From Actinomadura chibensis NBRC 106107 (GTDB taxonomy: Bacteria; Actinomycetota; Actinomycetes; Streptosporangiales; Streptosporangiaceae), in contig NZ_BCQP01000070.1 in the NCBI RefSeq assembly GCF_001552135.1, positions 1-63,649 on the forward strand: a stretch of DNA of 63,649 bases. The letters run 5' to 3'. Positions 24,493-32,154 of the stretch are shown piece by piece; the first letter of the stretch is position 1; every line of letters starts with the position of its first letter. The translations under genes and the position numbers were made by a program. Under the pieces are notes generated by a model. The model made no database searches, was not told where the DNA came from, and worked only from the letters and a program-made list of their open reading frames with translations.

Positions 24493-26181
24493 ATGGATGC
24501 CGCCCGGGCCCTGGTAAGCGATGATGGCCTTGTGACGGCAACCGAGGGCGTTCTGTTAGAGGGGTGGGACCTCCTGCGGCGCGGGGCCTGGCGGGAGGCC
24601 CACGCGAGGTTCGCCGCGGCGCTCGCCGCCCCGCTGGAGCCCGCCGCCGAGGCCTCGGCCGCCGAAGGGGCCGCGGCGGCCGCCTGGTGGCTGGACGACG
24701 ACGCCGAGATGACCGAGCGGTACGAGCAGGCGTACCGCAACTACCGCGCCGTCGGCGACGACTGCGGCGCGGCCCGGGTGTCGGCCTGGCTGGGCAACGG
24801 AGCGGTCCAGTTCAGGGGCGAGGCCGCGGTCGCGCAGGGCTGGTTCCAGCGGGCCAGACGGCTCCTCGCGAACCTGCCCGAGAGCGAGGAGCACGGCCTC
24901 CTCGCCCTGTTCGAGGGCATGGCCGCGCGGCTGCGCGGCGAGCTCACCGACGCGATCGCCTACGCGGAGCGGGCGATGGCGATCGGCGGCCGGCTTCAGT
25001 CGCCCGACCTGGAGATCCAGGGCATGGCGCTCAGCGGCACCGCCCACGTGAGCCAGGGCCGGATCGGCGAGGGCATGCGGCTGCTGGACGAGGCGGCCGC
25101 CGCCGCGCTCGCCGGGGAGGTGCGCGAGGTCGGCTCGGTCTGGATCCCCACCTGCTACCTCGTCCAGGGGTGCGAGCAGACCCGCGACTGGGAGCGCGCC
25201 GAGCAGTGGTGCGGCCGGGTGATGGACTTCTGCCGCCGGTACGACCTCGGGTCGCCCTTCGCCCGGTGCCGGACCCACTACAGCACCGTCCTGCTGTGGC
25301 GCGGCGACTGGGACGAGGCCGAGACCCAGCTCCTGCGCGCCGCGGACGAACTCCAGGAGCAGCGCCCGCGGTTCGCCTCGGAGGCCTGGGCGCGCCTCGG
25401 CGAGCTGCGCCGCCGCCAGGGCCACTGGGACGAGGCCGCCGAGCTCTTCGAGCGCGGCCGCTCCCTCCCGGCGGCCCGCCTCGGCAAGGCCGAGCTGTTG
25501 CTGGACCGGGGGGACGCGCAGGAGGCCGTCGACGTCCTCGAACGCGTCCTGGACGGCATCTCCGGCGAGGACCGCCTGGAGCGCGGCCCGGTGCTGGAGG
25601 TGTTCGTCAGGGCCGCCGCCGCGGCGAAGCGCCCCGACCTCCTCCCCGGCGCGACGAAGGAGCTGATCGAGATCGCCGAGGACGTCGGCGGCGAGGCCCT
25701 CCAGGCGTCGGCGCTGTGGGCGCAGGGCGTCGGCTGGGGCATGCGGGGGGACACCGACCAGGCCATCACCCTGCTCACCCGCGGCGTCGAGCTGTTCGAG
25801 AGCGCCCGCGGACCCTACGACGCGGCCCGGGCCCGGCTCGACCTCGCCGCCGCGCTCGCCGACGGCGGGCGCACCGGGGCCGCCGCCCAGGAGGCGCTGG
25901 CCGCGCAGGAGACCTTCGAGCGGCTCGGCGCGATCGCCGACGCCCGCCGGGCGAGCAGGCTGGTCGGGCTGGCACGGCGGACGTCCACCCTCGAACTCAC
26001 GGCCCGCCAGGTGGAGATCCTGCGGCTGCTGGCGGTGGGGCTGACCAACCGCGAGATCGCCGAACGGCTCGTGCTGAGCGAGCACACCGTCAAGCGGCAC
26101 GTGGCGAACATCCTGACCCGGCTCGACCTCCCGTCCCGCGCCGCCGCCGTCGCCTACGCCTCACGCGTCGACCTGCTCTGA
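24493..26181 (+). CDS. LuxR-type regulator with long TPR-rich sensor region
   Basis: 562 residues. Residues ~20-480 are helical repeat pairs of TPR type (e.g. EAHARFAAALAAPLEPAAEASAAEGA, AAELFERGRSL, QAITLLTRGVELFESA). The last ~65 residues are a LuxR HTH: ELTARQVEILRLLAVGLTNREIAERLVLSEHTVKRHVANIL. It resembles the C-terminal half of LAL/MalT-type regulators but lacks the N-terminal AAA ATPase. The start is uncertain: a GTG 39 bases downstream is also plausible. Two near-identical palindromic promoters flank the gene on either side, strongly suggesting it regulates both neighbouring units. Confidence 0.87.
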   Translation: MDAARALVSDDGLVTATEGVLLEGWDLLRRGAWREAHARFAAALAAPLEPAAEASAAEGAAAAAWWLDDDAEMTERYEQAYRNYRAVGDDCGAARVSAWLGNGAVQFRGEAAVAQGWFQRARRLLANLPESEEHGLLALFEGMAARLRGELTDAIAYAERAMAIGGRLQSPDLEIQGMALSGTAHVSQGRIGEGMRLLDEAAAAALAGEVREVGSVWIPTCYLVQGCEQTRDWERAEQWCGRVMDFCRRYDLGSPFARCRTHYSTVLLWRGDWDEAETQLLRAADELQEQRPRFASEAWARLGELRRRQGHWDEAAELFERGRSLPAARLGKAELLLDRGDAQEAVDVLERVLDGISGEDRLERGPVLEVFVRAAAAAKRPDLLPGATKELIEIAEDVGGEALQASALWAQGVGWGMRGDTDQAITLLTRGVELFESARGPYDAARARLDLAAALADGGRTGAAAQEALAAQETFERLGAIADARRASRLVGLARRTSTLELTARQVEILRLLAVGLTNREIAERLVLSEHTVKRHVANILTRLDLPSRAAAVAYASRVDLL

Positions 26182-26218
26182 GCCTCCCGCCCCCACGCTG
26201 CCGGTTCCGCCGGGGGCA

Positions 26219-26298
26219 TGGCCCGTTCGGGCCACTCCCCGGGGGGCGGCGGTTGGCCCGCTCGGTCGAAGCCGCCACCGGGGCGCCGCCCGTAGCGT
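26219..26298 (+). promoter_or_regulatory. LuxR-type promoter/operator region upstream of the methyltransferase-MFS operon
   Basis: The perfect dyad TGGCCCGTTCGGGCCA (26219-26234), a second half-site TGGCCCG at 26254-26260 and TAGCGT at 26293-26298 repeat the arrangement found before the PPOX gene. The -10-like hexamer ends seven bases before the ATG at 26306, so transcription would start at or next to the start codon and the message would be leaderless. Confidence 0.65.
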
Positions 26299-26305
26299 CG
26301 CGAGC

Positions 26306-27112
26306 ATGACCGAATACGCCATCGTGACGCAGGCCCAGCAGAAGGCCTGGTCCCTGGGGGACCTGAGCAAACTGGCCGCCCATACGCCGCCGATATACGC
26401 GGAGTCGCTGTGCGAGGCGCTCGACCTGCACTCGGGTGAACGCGTCCTCGATGTGGCCGCCGGGACGGGGACCACCTCGATCGCCGCGCTCCGCCGGTTC
26501 TGCGAGGTCATCGCCACCGACTTCGTACCCGAGGGGCTCGTCAAGGCCGAGCGGCTCGCGTCGGCCGAGGGCCTGAAACTGGAGACCCACACGGCGGACG
26601 CCCAGGAACTGCCGTTCGAGGACGAGTACTTCGACGTGGCGGTGTCCACCTTCGGCGCCATGTTCGCGCCCGACCAGCAGCGGGCCGCCGACGAGCTGCT
26701 GCGCGTGGTCCGGCCCGGCGGCAGGATCGGCGTGCTGGCCTGGTGCCCGGACGGGATCATCGGCGAGTACGCCGCCACCATCGGCAAGTACATCCAGCCG
26801 CCGCCGGGGCTGCGGTCCCCGTTCGAGTGGGGCACCCCGGCGCGGGCGCGCGAGCTCTTCGGCGGCCGCGCCCGGTCGGTCGACACCGTCCGCAAGGCCC
26901 AGCCCTTCCGGCACCCGTCCGTCGAGTTCGCGGTCGAGTACTTCCGCGCCTGGTACGGCCCGGCGCGGGGCGCGTTCGAGCGTCTCGACGACGAGCGCCG
27001 CAAGGCGCTGCACGCGGACATGGTCGCGGTGTGGAGCGCGGGCAACCAGGCATCCGACGGCACGCTGGTCGCCCACGCGGACTACCTCGAAACGATCGTC
27101 GTCAAGGCCTGA
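26306..27112 (+). CDS. Class I SAM-dependent methyltransferase
   Basis: 268 residues. The SAM-binding motif I is VLDVAAGTGTTSIAA, acidic residue loop at VIATDFVPEGL, motif II region TADAQELPFEDEYFDVAVSTFGAMFAPD, then RVVRPGGRIGVLAW. It belongs to the UbiE/type 11 small-molecule methyltransferases. No ribosome site precedes the ATG, fitting a leaderless message from the -10-like hexamer just upstream. Sixteen bases separate it from the MFS gene, so the product is probably a small molecule methylated here and exported by the neighbour, or resistance to one. Substrate unknown. Confidence 0.87.
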   Translation: MTEYAIVTQAQQKAWSLGDLSKLAAHTPPIYAESLCEALDLHSGERVLDVAAGTGTTSIAALRRFCEVIATDFVPEGLVKAERLASAEGLKLETHTADAQELPFEDEYFDVAVSTFGAMFAPDQQRAADELLRVVRPGGRIGVLAWCPDGIIGEYAATIGKYIQPPPGLRSPFEWGTPARARELFGGRARSVDTVRKAQPFRHPSVEFAVEYFRAWYGPARGAFERLDDERRKALHADMVAVWSAGNQASDGTLVAHADYLETIVVKA

Positions 27113-27128
27113 GAGCCGGAGGACTGAC

Positions 27129-28754
27129 ATGACCTCGACCGAGCTGAAGCACCCGGGGGTGGTCCTCACCACCCTCAGCCTCGGGATGCTCGTCGTCTCG
27201 CTGGACGCGACCATCGTCAACGTCGCTCTCCCGAGCCTCGCCGCGGGCCTCAACGGCGACATGGACAACGTGCTGTGGGTGGTCAACGGCTACGTCCTGG
27301 TGAACGCCGCGCTGCTGGTCACCGGCGGGCGGCTCGGCGACGTGCTCGGCGCCCGCCGGATGTTCCTGGTCGGCCTGGTGGGGTTCCTCGTGGCCTCCGG
27401 CCTCTGCGGCGTCTCGGAGAACGTCACGCAACTGGTGCTCGCCCGGTTCCTGCAGGGAGTGACCGGAGCGCTGCTCGTCCCGCAGGTGATGACGCTCATC
27501 TCCGACATCTTCCCGGCCGAACGGCGCGGGGCGGCGATGGGCGTGATGACGGGGACGATCGGCATCTCCGCGATGAGCGGGCCCGTGCTCGGCGGCCTCA
27601 TCCTGAACGACTGGAGCTGGCGCTGGATCTTCTACATCAACGTGCCGGTCTGCACGGCGGCGATCGTGCTGACGCTGCTGTTCGTGCCTGACGCGAGACC
27701 GGCGAACCGGCACCGGTTCGACCTCATCGGCGTCCTCCTCGTCACCGCCGGGCTCGGCGCCATCACCTACGGGCTCATCGAGGGCCAGCGCTACGACTGG
27801 GGGCAGGTGACCGGCGTCATCACGATCCCCGGCATCATCGTCGTGGGCGCCCTGATCCTGGTCGCGTTCGTCTGGTGGGAGCGGCGCTACCCGGAGCCGC
27901 TGCTGCCGCTGAACCTCTTCCGCTACCGCGCCTTCACCATCGCCACGCTGCTCAACTCCGTCATGTACCTCACGATGTACGGGGTGACGCTGCTGGTCAC
28001 GCTCCACCTGCAGTCGGTGTCGGGGCACAGCGCGCTGCGCACCGGCCTCACCTACGTCCCGATGGCCCTGGCCATGGGCATCTTCGCGGCCGTCGCGGGC
28101 CGGCTGACCGACCGGACCGGGGCCCGCTACCTGATCTTCGGCGGGCTGCTCGTCCTCGCGGCCGGGTTCGGCGCGATGGCGGTGGTGGAGTCGGCGACCT
28201 CGACGTCCACCGACTTCCTGCTGCCGCTGCTCGTGGTCGGCGTCGGCGTCGCGTTCGTCATGGCCCCGGCCACGACCGAGGCGATGATCGACCTGCCCGA
28301 GCGCCTCGTCGCCGCCGCGTCCGGCGTGTTCAACAGCAGCCGCCAGATGATGGGGGCGCTCAGCATCGCGGTCGTCGGCGCGGCGCTCAGCACGGGCCTC
28401 GCGCACCAGATCACCGGCGAGGCCGAGCGGGTCGCGCGGCAACTGCCGCCGGAGAAGCGGGGACCGTTCGTCTCGCAGCTCAGCGAGGCGGTCGGCGAGG
28501 GCGGGTTCGCCTCCGGCCAGCAGGCCGGTCCCGGCGGCGACGCCGGCCTCGTCCAGCGGCTGACGCACGACGCCTACAGCGCGGCGTTCGCCGCGGCGGA
28601 ACGTCCGACGCTCTACATGCTCATCATCCTGCTGCTGGTGGTGGCCCCCACCTTCCTGCTGCTGCCCAAACGGGCCAGGGCGGCGAAGGCGGCGAAGTCC
28701 GCCGAGGCGGCGGAGGCCATGCCCCCGCGCCAGCAACAGGACCCGGTGGGGTGA
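27129..28754 (+). CDS. MFS drug exporter, DHA2 (EmrB/QacA) 14-helix type
   Basis: 541 residues with about 14 hydrophobic segments. Motifs: LDATIVNVALPSLAAGL in helix 1, the motif A-like GGRLGDVLGARRMFL, QGVTGALLVP, and motif C GPVLGGLI. The C-terminal ~90 residues are cytoplasmic and charged. GGAGGACTGAC precedes the ATG. It is co-transcribed with the methyltransferase under the LuxR-type promoter. A drug:proton antiporter in the cytoplasmic membrane; it may export the product of a nearby pathway, which the sequence cannot prove. Confidence 0.9.
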   Translation: MTSTELKHPGVVLTTLSLGMLVVSLDATIVNVALPSLAAGLNGDMDNVLWVVNGYVLVNAALLVTGGRLGDVLGARRMFLVGLVGFLVASGLCGVSENVTQLVLARFLQGVTGALLVPQVMTLISDIFPAERRGAAMGVMTGTIGISAMSGPVLGGLILNDWSWRWIFYINVPVCTAAIVLTLLFVPDARPANRHRFDLIGVLLVTAGLGAITYGLIEGQRYDWGQVTGVITIPGIIVVGALILVAFVWWERRYPEPLLPLNLFRYRAFTIATLLNSVMYLTMYGVTLLVTLHLQSVSGHSALRTGLTYVPMALAMGIFAAVAGRLTDRTGARYLIFGGLLVLAAGFGAMAVVESATSTSTDFLLPLLVVGVGVAFVMAPATTEAMIDLPERLVAAASGVFNSSRQMMGALSIAVVGAALSTGLAHQITGEAERVARQLPPEKRGPFVSQLSEAVGEGGFASGQQAGPGGDAGLVQRLTHDAYSAAFAAAERPTLYMLIILLLVVAPTFLLLPKRARAAKAAKSAEAAEAMPPRQQQDPVG

Positions 28755-28834
28755 GACGCCGGTCGGCAAGTGCGCGCGGTTCCGCCGGGGCGATCCGGCC
28801 CGGCGGAACCGCCGCGTACGCGTGTCCCGGCGAC

Positions 28835-28900
28835 GCGTGGTTCAGGGGTGCGTGGTTCAGGGGTGCGCGGTTCGGGGGCGTGCGGTTCGGGGGTGCGGGG
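28835..28900. repeat. Short tandem repeat between convergent genes
   Basis: About four and a half copies of a 15-base unit resembling GCGTGGTTCAGGGGT. The first two copies are identical and later ones vary. It lies between the ends of the MFS gene and the TetR gene, in DNA with no gene, and could expand or contract by slippage. No function is evident. Confidence 0.7.
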
Positions 28901-28901
28901 C

Positions 28902-29573
28902 TCAGGACCGCGTGGTGTAGAGCGCCATGACCTCGGGCGCCGCGCCGTCGTCGGTCACCTCGGCCAGCAGCCGCCGCATCTCCGGCAGCCGGCCGGGCTC
29001 GACGAGTCCGGGGAGCAGCGAGACCCACATCGTCCGGACGCAGCGCCGCGGCTCGTCGCGGTCCCCCATCGCGGCGGAGACCTGCTGGCAGCCGGTGAAC
29101 GCGGCGACCAGGAAACCGGCCACCGCCTCGACCTCGACATCGGGAGCGAGGTCGCCCTGCGCGCGGGCCTCCCGGAGCAATTCCCCGACCTCGTCCGCCC
29201 AATGCTGGAAGAGGGAGCGCACCGAAGGCGAGATCAGGCTCCGCTCGATGGTGAGGCGAATTCCGGCGCGCACGATCGCGTCGGCGCGGAAGCGGCCGGC
29301 GAGTTCGGCGGAGAGGGCGAACAGAAGAGGCATCGCGCGGGGGAACTCGGGGCGCAGCCTGTTGATCAGTGAGGGCCATAGCTCGCGATACTCGTCGAGG
29401 ATCGCGGTGGCGAGCGCCTCTTTAGAGGAGAAGTGGAAGTAGAGCGCGCCTTTGCTCATTTTTGGACGCGCCACTATCTCGTCCAGCCGGGCCCCCGCAT
29501 ACCCTTTGGCCTCGAACAGCTCGGCGGCCGCGCGAAGTATCTGGAGGCGGGTTCGGCTGGCCCGTTCCTGCAT
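28902..29573 (-). CDS. TetR-family regulator of gamma-butyrolactone receptor (ScbR/ArpA) type
   Basis: 223 residues. The HTH block MQERASRTRLQILRAAAELFEAKGYAGARLDEIVARPKMSKGALYFHFSSKEALA closely follows the ScbR/ArpA receptor pattern (QxRAxRTRxxIL…GYxGxxxxEI…KGALYFHFxSKEALA). The longer frame upstream has no ribosome site, whereas the chosen ATG has GAGGTG seven bases before it. No AfsA-type butyrolactone synthase is in the window, so it may be an orphan or pseudo-receptor answering to another signal. Candidate operators lie upstream at 29614-29631 and 29879-29898. Its neighbourhood suggests control of secondary metabolism, possibly of the enediyne genes. Confidence 0.87.
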   Translation of the reverse strand: MQERASRTRLQILRAAAELFEAKGYAGARLDEIVARPKMSKGALYFHFSSKEALATAILDEYRELWPSLINRLRPEFPRAMPLLFALSAELAGRFRADAIVRAGIRLTIERSLISPSVRSLFQHWADEVGELLREARAQGDLAPDVEVEAVAGFLVAAFTGCQQVSAAMGDRDEPRRCVRTMWVSLLPGLVEPGRLPEMRRLLAEVTDDGAAPEVMALYTTRS

Positions 29574-29613
29574 CTGGGACACCTCTATCAGCCGACGGGA
29601 ACCTGGTGACTCG

Positions 29614-29631
29614 TGTTGCGTGTAGTCAACA
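29614..29631. promoter_or_regulatory. Inverted repeat upstream of the TetR-receptor gene
   Basis: TGTTG and CAACA arms with an eight-base spacer lie 41-58 bases before the TetR start codon. The placement suits an autoregulatory operator. Short arms make it tentative. Confidence 0.35.
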
Positions 29632-29878
29632 ATGCCCGTTTCCACGATAATAATCAATAGGCAGTCACACTAAGGAAGTGTCCCGATACGGACATGCCTC
29701 AAGCCGCCATAATGACCGTCGGTAACCAGGCCTAGGACCTGCGGAAATGCGCCACTTGCAACAGCGGTAATCGGACTCGCCGATCCGGCCGCGAGGAATA
29801 CCAGAGACCAGCCAGTTGATCAACCCCTGGCCCCGCAATACGACCGGAAGGTGAAGCTGGCCACATCTGGCGCTTGCA

Positions 29879-29898
29879 AAAACCAACTCGCCGGTTTT
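29879..29898. promoter_or_regulatory. ARE-like operator candidate
   Basis: AAAACC, eight bases, then GGTTTT. Butyrolactone receptors of the ScbR/ArpA group bind AT-ending palindromes with ACC/GGT cores (autoregulatory elements), so the match suits the adjacent receptor gene. Only six bases per arm are conserved and the distance to either gene is about 300 bases. Confidence 0.4.
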
Positions 29899-30210
29899 AA
29901 ATGAATGGGAACTGAGCTCCCCGCGCGAGTAGAGCCGAATTGCTACTCGGCAAGCATGGCTCCTCACTGAGAGTGGTCGTAGCAAATGTCGAACCGCAGT
30001 CCAGAGTTGATCACCGATGGGCCTCCGGCAACGCCATGGGCGGACGCGGCGGCGGCATCGGGCCGCATGGGGGGTGTGCCGTTCTCCATAGCTTGGCAAT
30101 ACACGCGGACAAGGTCCGCGTTCCGGGGGACGAATGACATCCCGCCGCGCAGGCCGCGGCGGGTCGTCCGCAATATCTGGAACGTGCACGACACCCAACA
30201 GGGGGACACG

Positions 30211-30984
30211 ATGGAGGACAGCGTAGAGCGGTCCATCGCACGCGTGATCCACGCGATGCGGGAGAACCTGGGGGAACCGATCACGATCGACGACATGGCC
30301 AGGATCGCCATGTTCAGCAAATTCCATTTCTCCAGGATCTTCCGGGACTCCACCGGGACGTCGCCGGGCAGGTTCCTGTCGGCGCTCCGGCTGGAGGAGG
30401 CGAAGCGCCTGCTGACGGACACGAAGCTGAGCATCGCCGACATCAGCAACCGCGTCGGCTATTCCAGCGTCGGCACCTTCAGCTCCCGGTTCAAGATCAA
30501 CGTCGGCGTCGCCCCGAGCGTCTACCGGGAGACCGGGGGGACGCCGCCGCGCGACGGCATCTCCGCCCGCCGCCACGACGACCAGGGGTCCGCCACCATC
30601 CACGGGACGGTGACGCTCCCCGACGGCATGCACGGCCACCAGACGTTCGTGGGGCTCTTCCCGGACGCGATCCCGCAGGGCTGGCCGGTGCGGTGCGCCG
30701 AGCTGCCGGGCCCCGGCCCGTACTCGCTGCGGAACGTGCCGCCGGGCGAATGGCACGTGCTCGCCTGCTCCGAGATGAACCACACCGACGACGGGGACGC
30801 GCGGCGGCCCGGCGGCCCCGCCCGCGACCGCACCCCGGCCGTGGGCGTCAACGGGCCGATCGTCGTCCATCCCGGCAGCGTGGCGCCGTCGGCGGACGTC
30901 CGGCTGCGGCCCGCGACGCCCCTCGACCCGCCGATCCTGCTGGCTCCGCTGGAGCCGCGCGGCATGGCCACCGCCGCCATCTGA
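30211..30984 (+). CDS. AraC-family regulator with N-terminal HTH
   Basis: 257 residues. Unusually the paired AraC helix-turn-helix is N-terminal: SIARVIHAMRENLGEPITIDDMARIAMFSKFHFSRIFRDSTGTSPGRFLSALRLEEAKRLLTDT, then SIADISNRVGYSSVGTFSSRFK. The remaining ~140 residues form a beta-rich region (ATIHGTVTLPDGMHGHQTFVGLFPDAIPQGWPV) of unknown binding function. A GGGGGAC site precedes the ATG; the longer frame upstream is unsupported. It is divergent from the TetR receptor gene. Ligand and targets are unknown; proximity makes the enediyne operon a possible target. Confidence 0.88.
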   Translation: MEDSVERSIARVIHAMRENLGEPITIDDMARIAMFSKFHFSRIFRDSTGTSPGRFLSALRLEEAKRLLTDTKLSIADISNRVGYSSVGTFSSRFKINVGVAPSVYRETGGTPPRDGISARRHDDQGSATIHGTVTLPDGMHGHQTFVGLFPDAIPQGWPVRCAELPGPGPYSLRNVPPGEWHVLACSEMNHTDDGDARRPGGPARDRTPAVGVNGPIVVHPGSVAPSADVRLRPATPLDPPILLAPLEPRGMATAAI

Positions 30985-31122
30985 CCAGCCGACACGACCC
31001 GCCGAACCGCTCCCACCGAAACGACGACACCGACTCTCCACGCCGACCCCACCACGCCGCCCACCACGCCCGGTCACCACGCCCGGTCACCACGCCACCG
31101 CCGACCCGCCACGCTCTGACGA

Positions 31123-31161
31123 GGCCCCGGTCCGCCGCGAGACACGCCGCGGGCCGGGGCC
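31123..31161. terminator. Probable bidirectional terminator between AraC and flavin reductase genes
   Basis: GGCCCCGG and CCGGGGCC arms with additional imperfect pairing in between separate the convergent stops of the AraC gene and the flavin reductase gene. DNA just before it (31000-31110) is a CCACC/CACGCCCGGTCAC-rich low-complexity stretch. Confidence 0.5.
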
Positions 31162-31172
31162 GTTCTCGCGGG

Positions 31173-31709
31173 TCAGGACGGCCGGGGCAGCGACCGCGCG
31201 TGGTCCAGGGACAGCATCCGCCCGGCGTGGAAGAGCAGCGCGGCGTCATGCGGGCGCCGCTCCAGGGAGAGGATGCGCCCCACGAAGATGGAGTGGTCCC
31301 CGCCCTCGTAGCGCCGCCAGACCTCGCACTCCAGCGCGGCCAGCGCGCCGCCGATCACGGGCGCGCCGGTCGCCGGACCGGGCGACCAGTCGACCGACTC
31401 GAACTGCGCCGCGCCGAGCGGGCGCCCCCGGTCGGCGAAGTGCCGGGCGAGCGCGTGCTGGTGCGCCGCCAGCACGGAGATCCCGAAGTGCTCGGCGCCC
31501 TCCATGCAGGCGTGCATGACCGCGTCGTGGCCCACGCAGACGAGCACCAGCGGCGGGTCGAGCGACACCGACGTGAACGAGTTCGCCGTCATCGCGTGCG
31601 GGGTCTCGCCGCCGACGGTCATGACGACCACGCCGGTGGCGAAGGCGCCGAGCGTCCGGCGCACCGCCTCCGCGCCGAGCTCCCCGGACGCGTACGGCTG
31701 CGCGCTCAC
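31173..31709 (-). CDS. Flavin reductase (short-chain, two-component monooxygenase type)
   Basis: 178 residues from a GTG overlapping the thioesterase stop (GTGA). The fold pattern is typical: LRRTLGAFATGVVVMTVGG-like start, AMTANSFTSVSLDPPLVLVCV, ALECEVWRRYEGGDHSIFVGRI. Such enzymes reduce FAD or FMN with NAD(P)H for partner monooxygenases. Flavin reductases of this type (SgcE6-like) accompany enediyne clusters. No partner flavin-dependent monooxygenase is visible in the window. Last gene of the enediyne operon. Confidence 0.87.
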   Translation of the reverse strand: MSAQPYASGELGAEAVRRTLGAFATGVVVMTVGGETPHAMTANSFTSVSLDPPLVLVCVGHDAVMHACMEGAEHFGISVLAAHQHALARHFADRGRPLGAAQFESVDWSPGPATGAPVIGGALAALECEVWRRYEGGDHSIFVGRILSLERRPHDAALLFHAGRMLSLDHARSLPRPS

Positions 31710-32149
31710 ACCGGGCTCCCCACCTGCGCGTACGGCTCCAGCGCGCGGACGAGGGCGGCCGGGACGCGCGCCGGGGCCGTCCGCCCGTTGGGCCCGCGCA
31801 TGCACGCGACGCGCTGGCGGCCCCGGGCGATGAGCGTCTCGTCGCCGCCGTCGCCGAGCCGGACGTAGTCGAACCCGAACTCCAGTTGCGTCTGCGCCAG
31901 CTCGATCAGCCGCATCCGGATGGACAGCTCGTCGAACGCGGTGATCTCGGCGAAGAACTCGCAGTCGACCCGGAGGGTGAACAGCTTCAGGTCGTCCTGG
32001 AGGTCGGCGAGCACTTCGGGGGCCCTCCGCTTGAGGAACATCTCCCGGCAGCGTCCCTGCCAGCGCAGGTAGTTGACGTAGTAGACGTTGCCGACGAGGT
32101 TCGTCTCCTCGAAGCCGACCGTGTGGAGGTACTCGAAATACTCCGCCAT
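31706..32149 (-). CDS. tebC: Enediyne thioesterase (hot-dog fold, TEBC/SgcE10/CalE7 type)
   Basis: 147 residues, the usual size. The sequence MAEYFEYLHTVGFEETNLVGNVYYVNYLRWQGRCREMFL is diagnostic: Asn stands where other 4-hydroxybenzoyl-CoA thioesterase relatives have the catalytic Asp, as in enediyne thioesterases. It hydrolyses the polyene chain from the acyl carrier domain of PksE. The ATG lies five bases after the PksE stop, so expression is coupled. Overlaps the flavin reductase gene downstream. Confidence 0.93.
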   Translation of the reverse strand: MAEYFEYLHTVGFEETNLVGNVYYVNYLRWQGRCREMFLKRRAPEVLADLQDDLKLFTLRVDCEFFAEITAFDELSIRMRLIELAQTQLEFGFDYVRLGDGGDETLIARGRQRVACMRGPNGRTAPARVPAALVRALEPYAQVGSPV

Positions 32150-32154
32150 GGGGA

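Larger units (their letters stand above)
29574..30210. other. Divergent regulatory region between TetR-receptor and AraC genes
   Basis: 637 bases of lower GC content than the rest of the window, with no convincing gene. A run of codons on the minus strand in 29665-29960 has no ribosome site or recognisable domain and may be chance or a decayed gene. Two inverted repeats are listed separately. A receptor-controlled promoter pair for both divergent genes would be expected here. Confidence 0.5.

Noticed and set aside
28835..28900. Tandem repeats as operator array for the TetR regulator
   Set aside because: They lie after the gene's 3' end between convergent genes and lack dyad symmetry.
29665..29960. 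Possible decayed transposase or other gene fragment on the minus strand
   Set aside because: No transposase motif, no terminal inverted repeats or target duplication seen; too short to support.
31000..31110. Repeat-rich CCACC/CACGCCCGGTCAC stretch as a CRISPR-like or functional array
   Set aside because: Only two exact copies of a 13-base unit in low-complexity DNA; no spacers of constant length.
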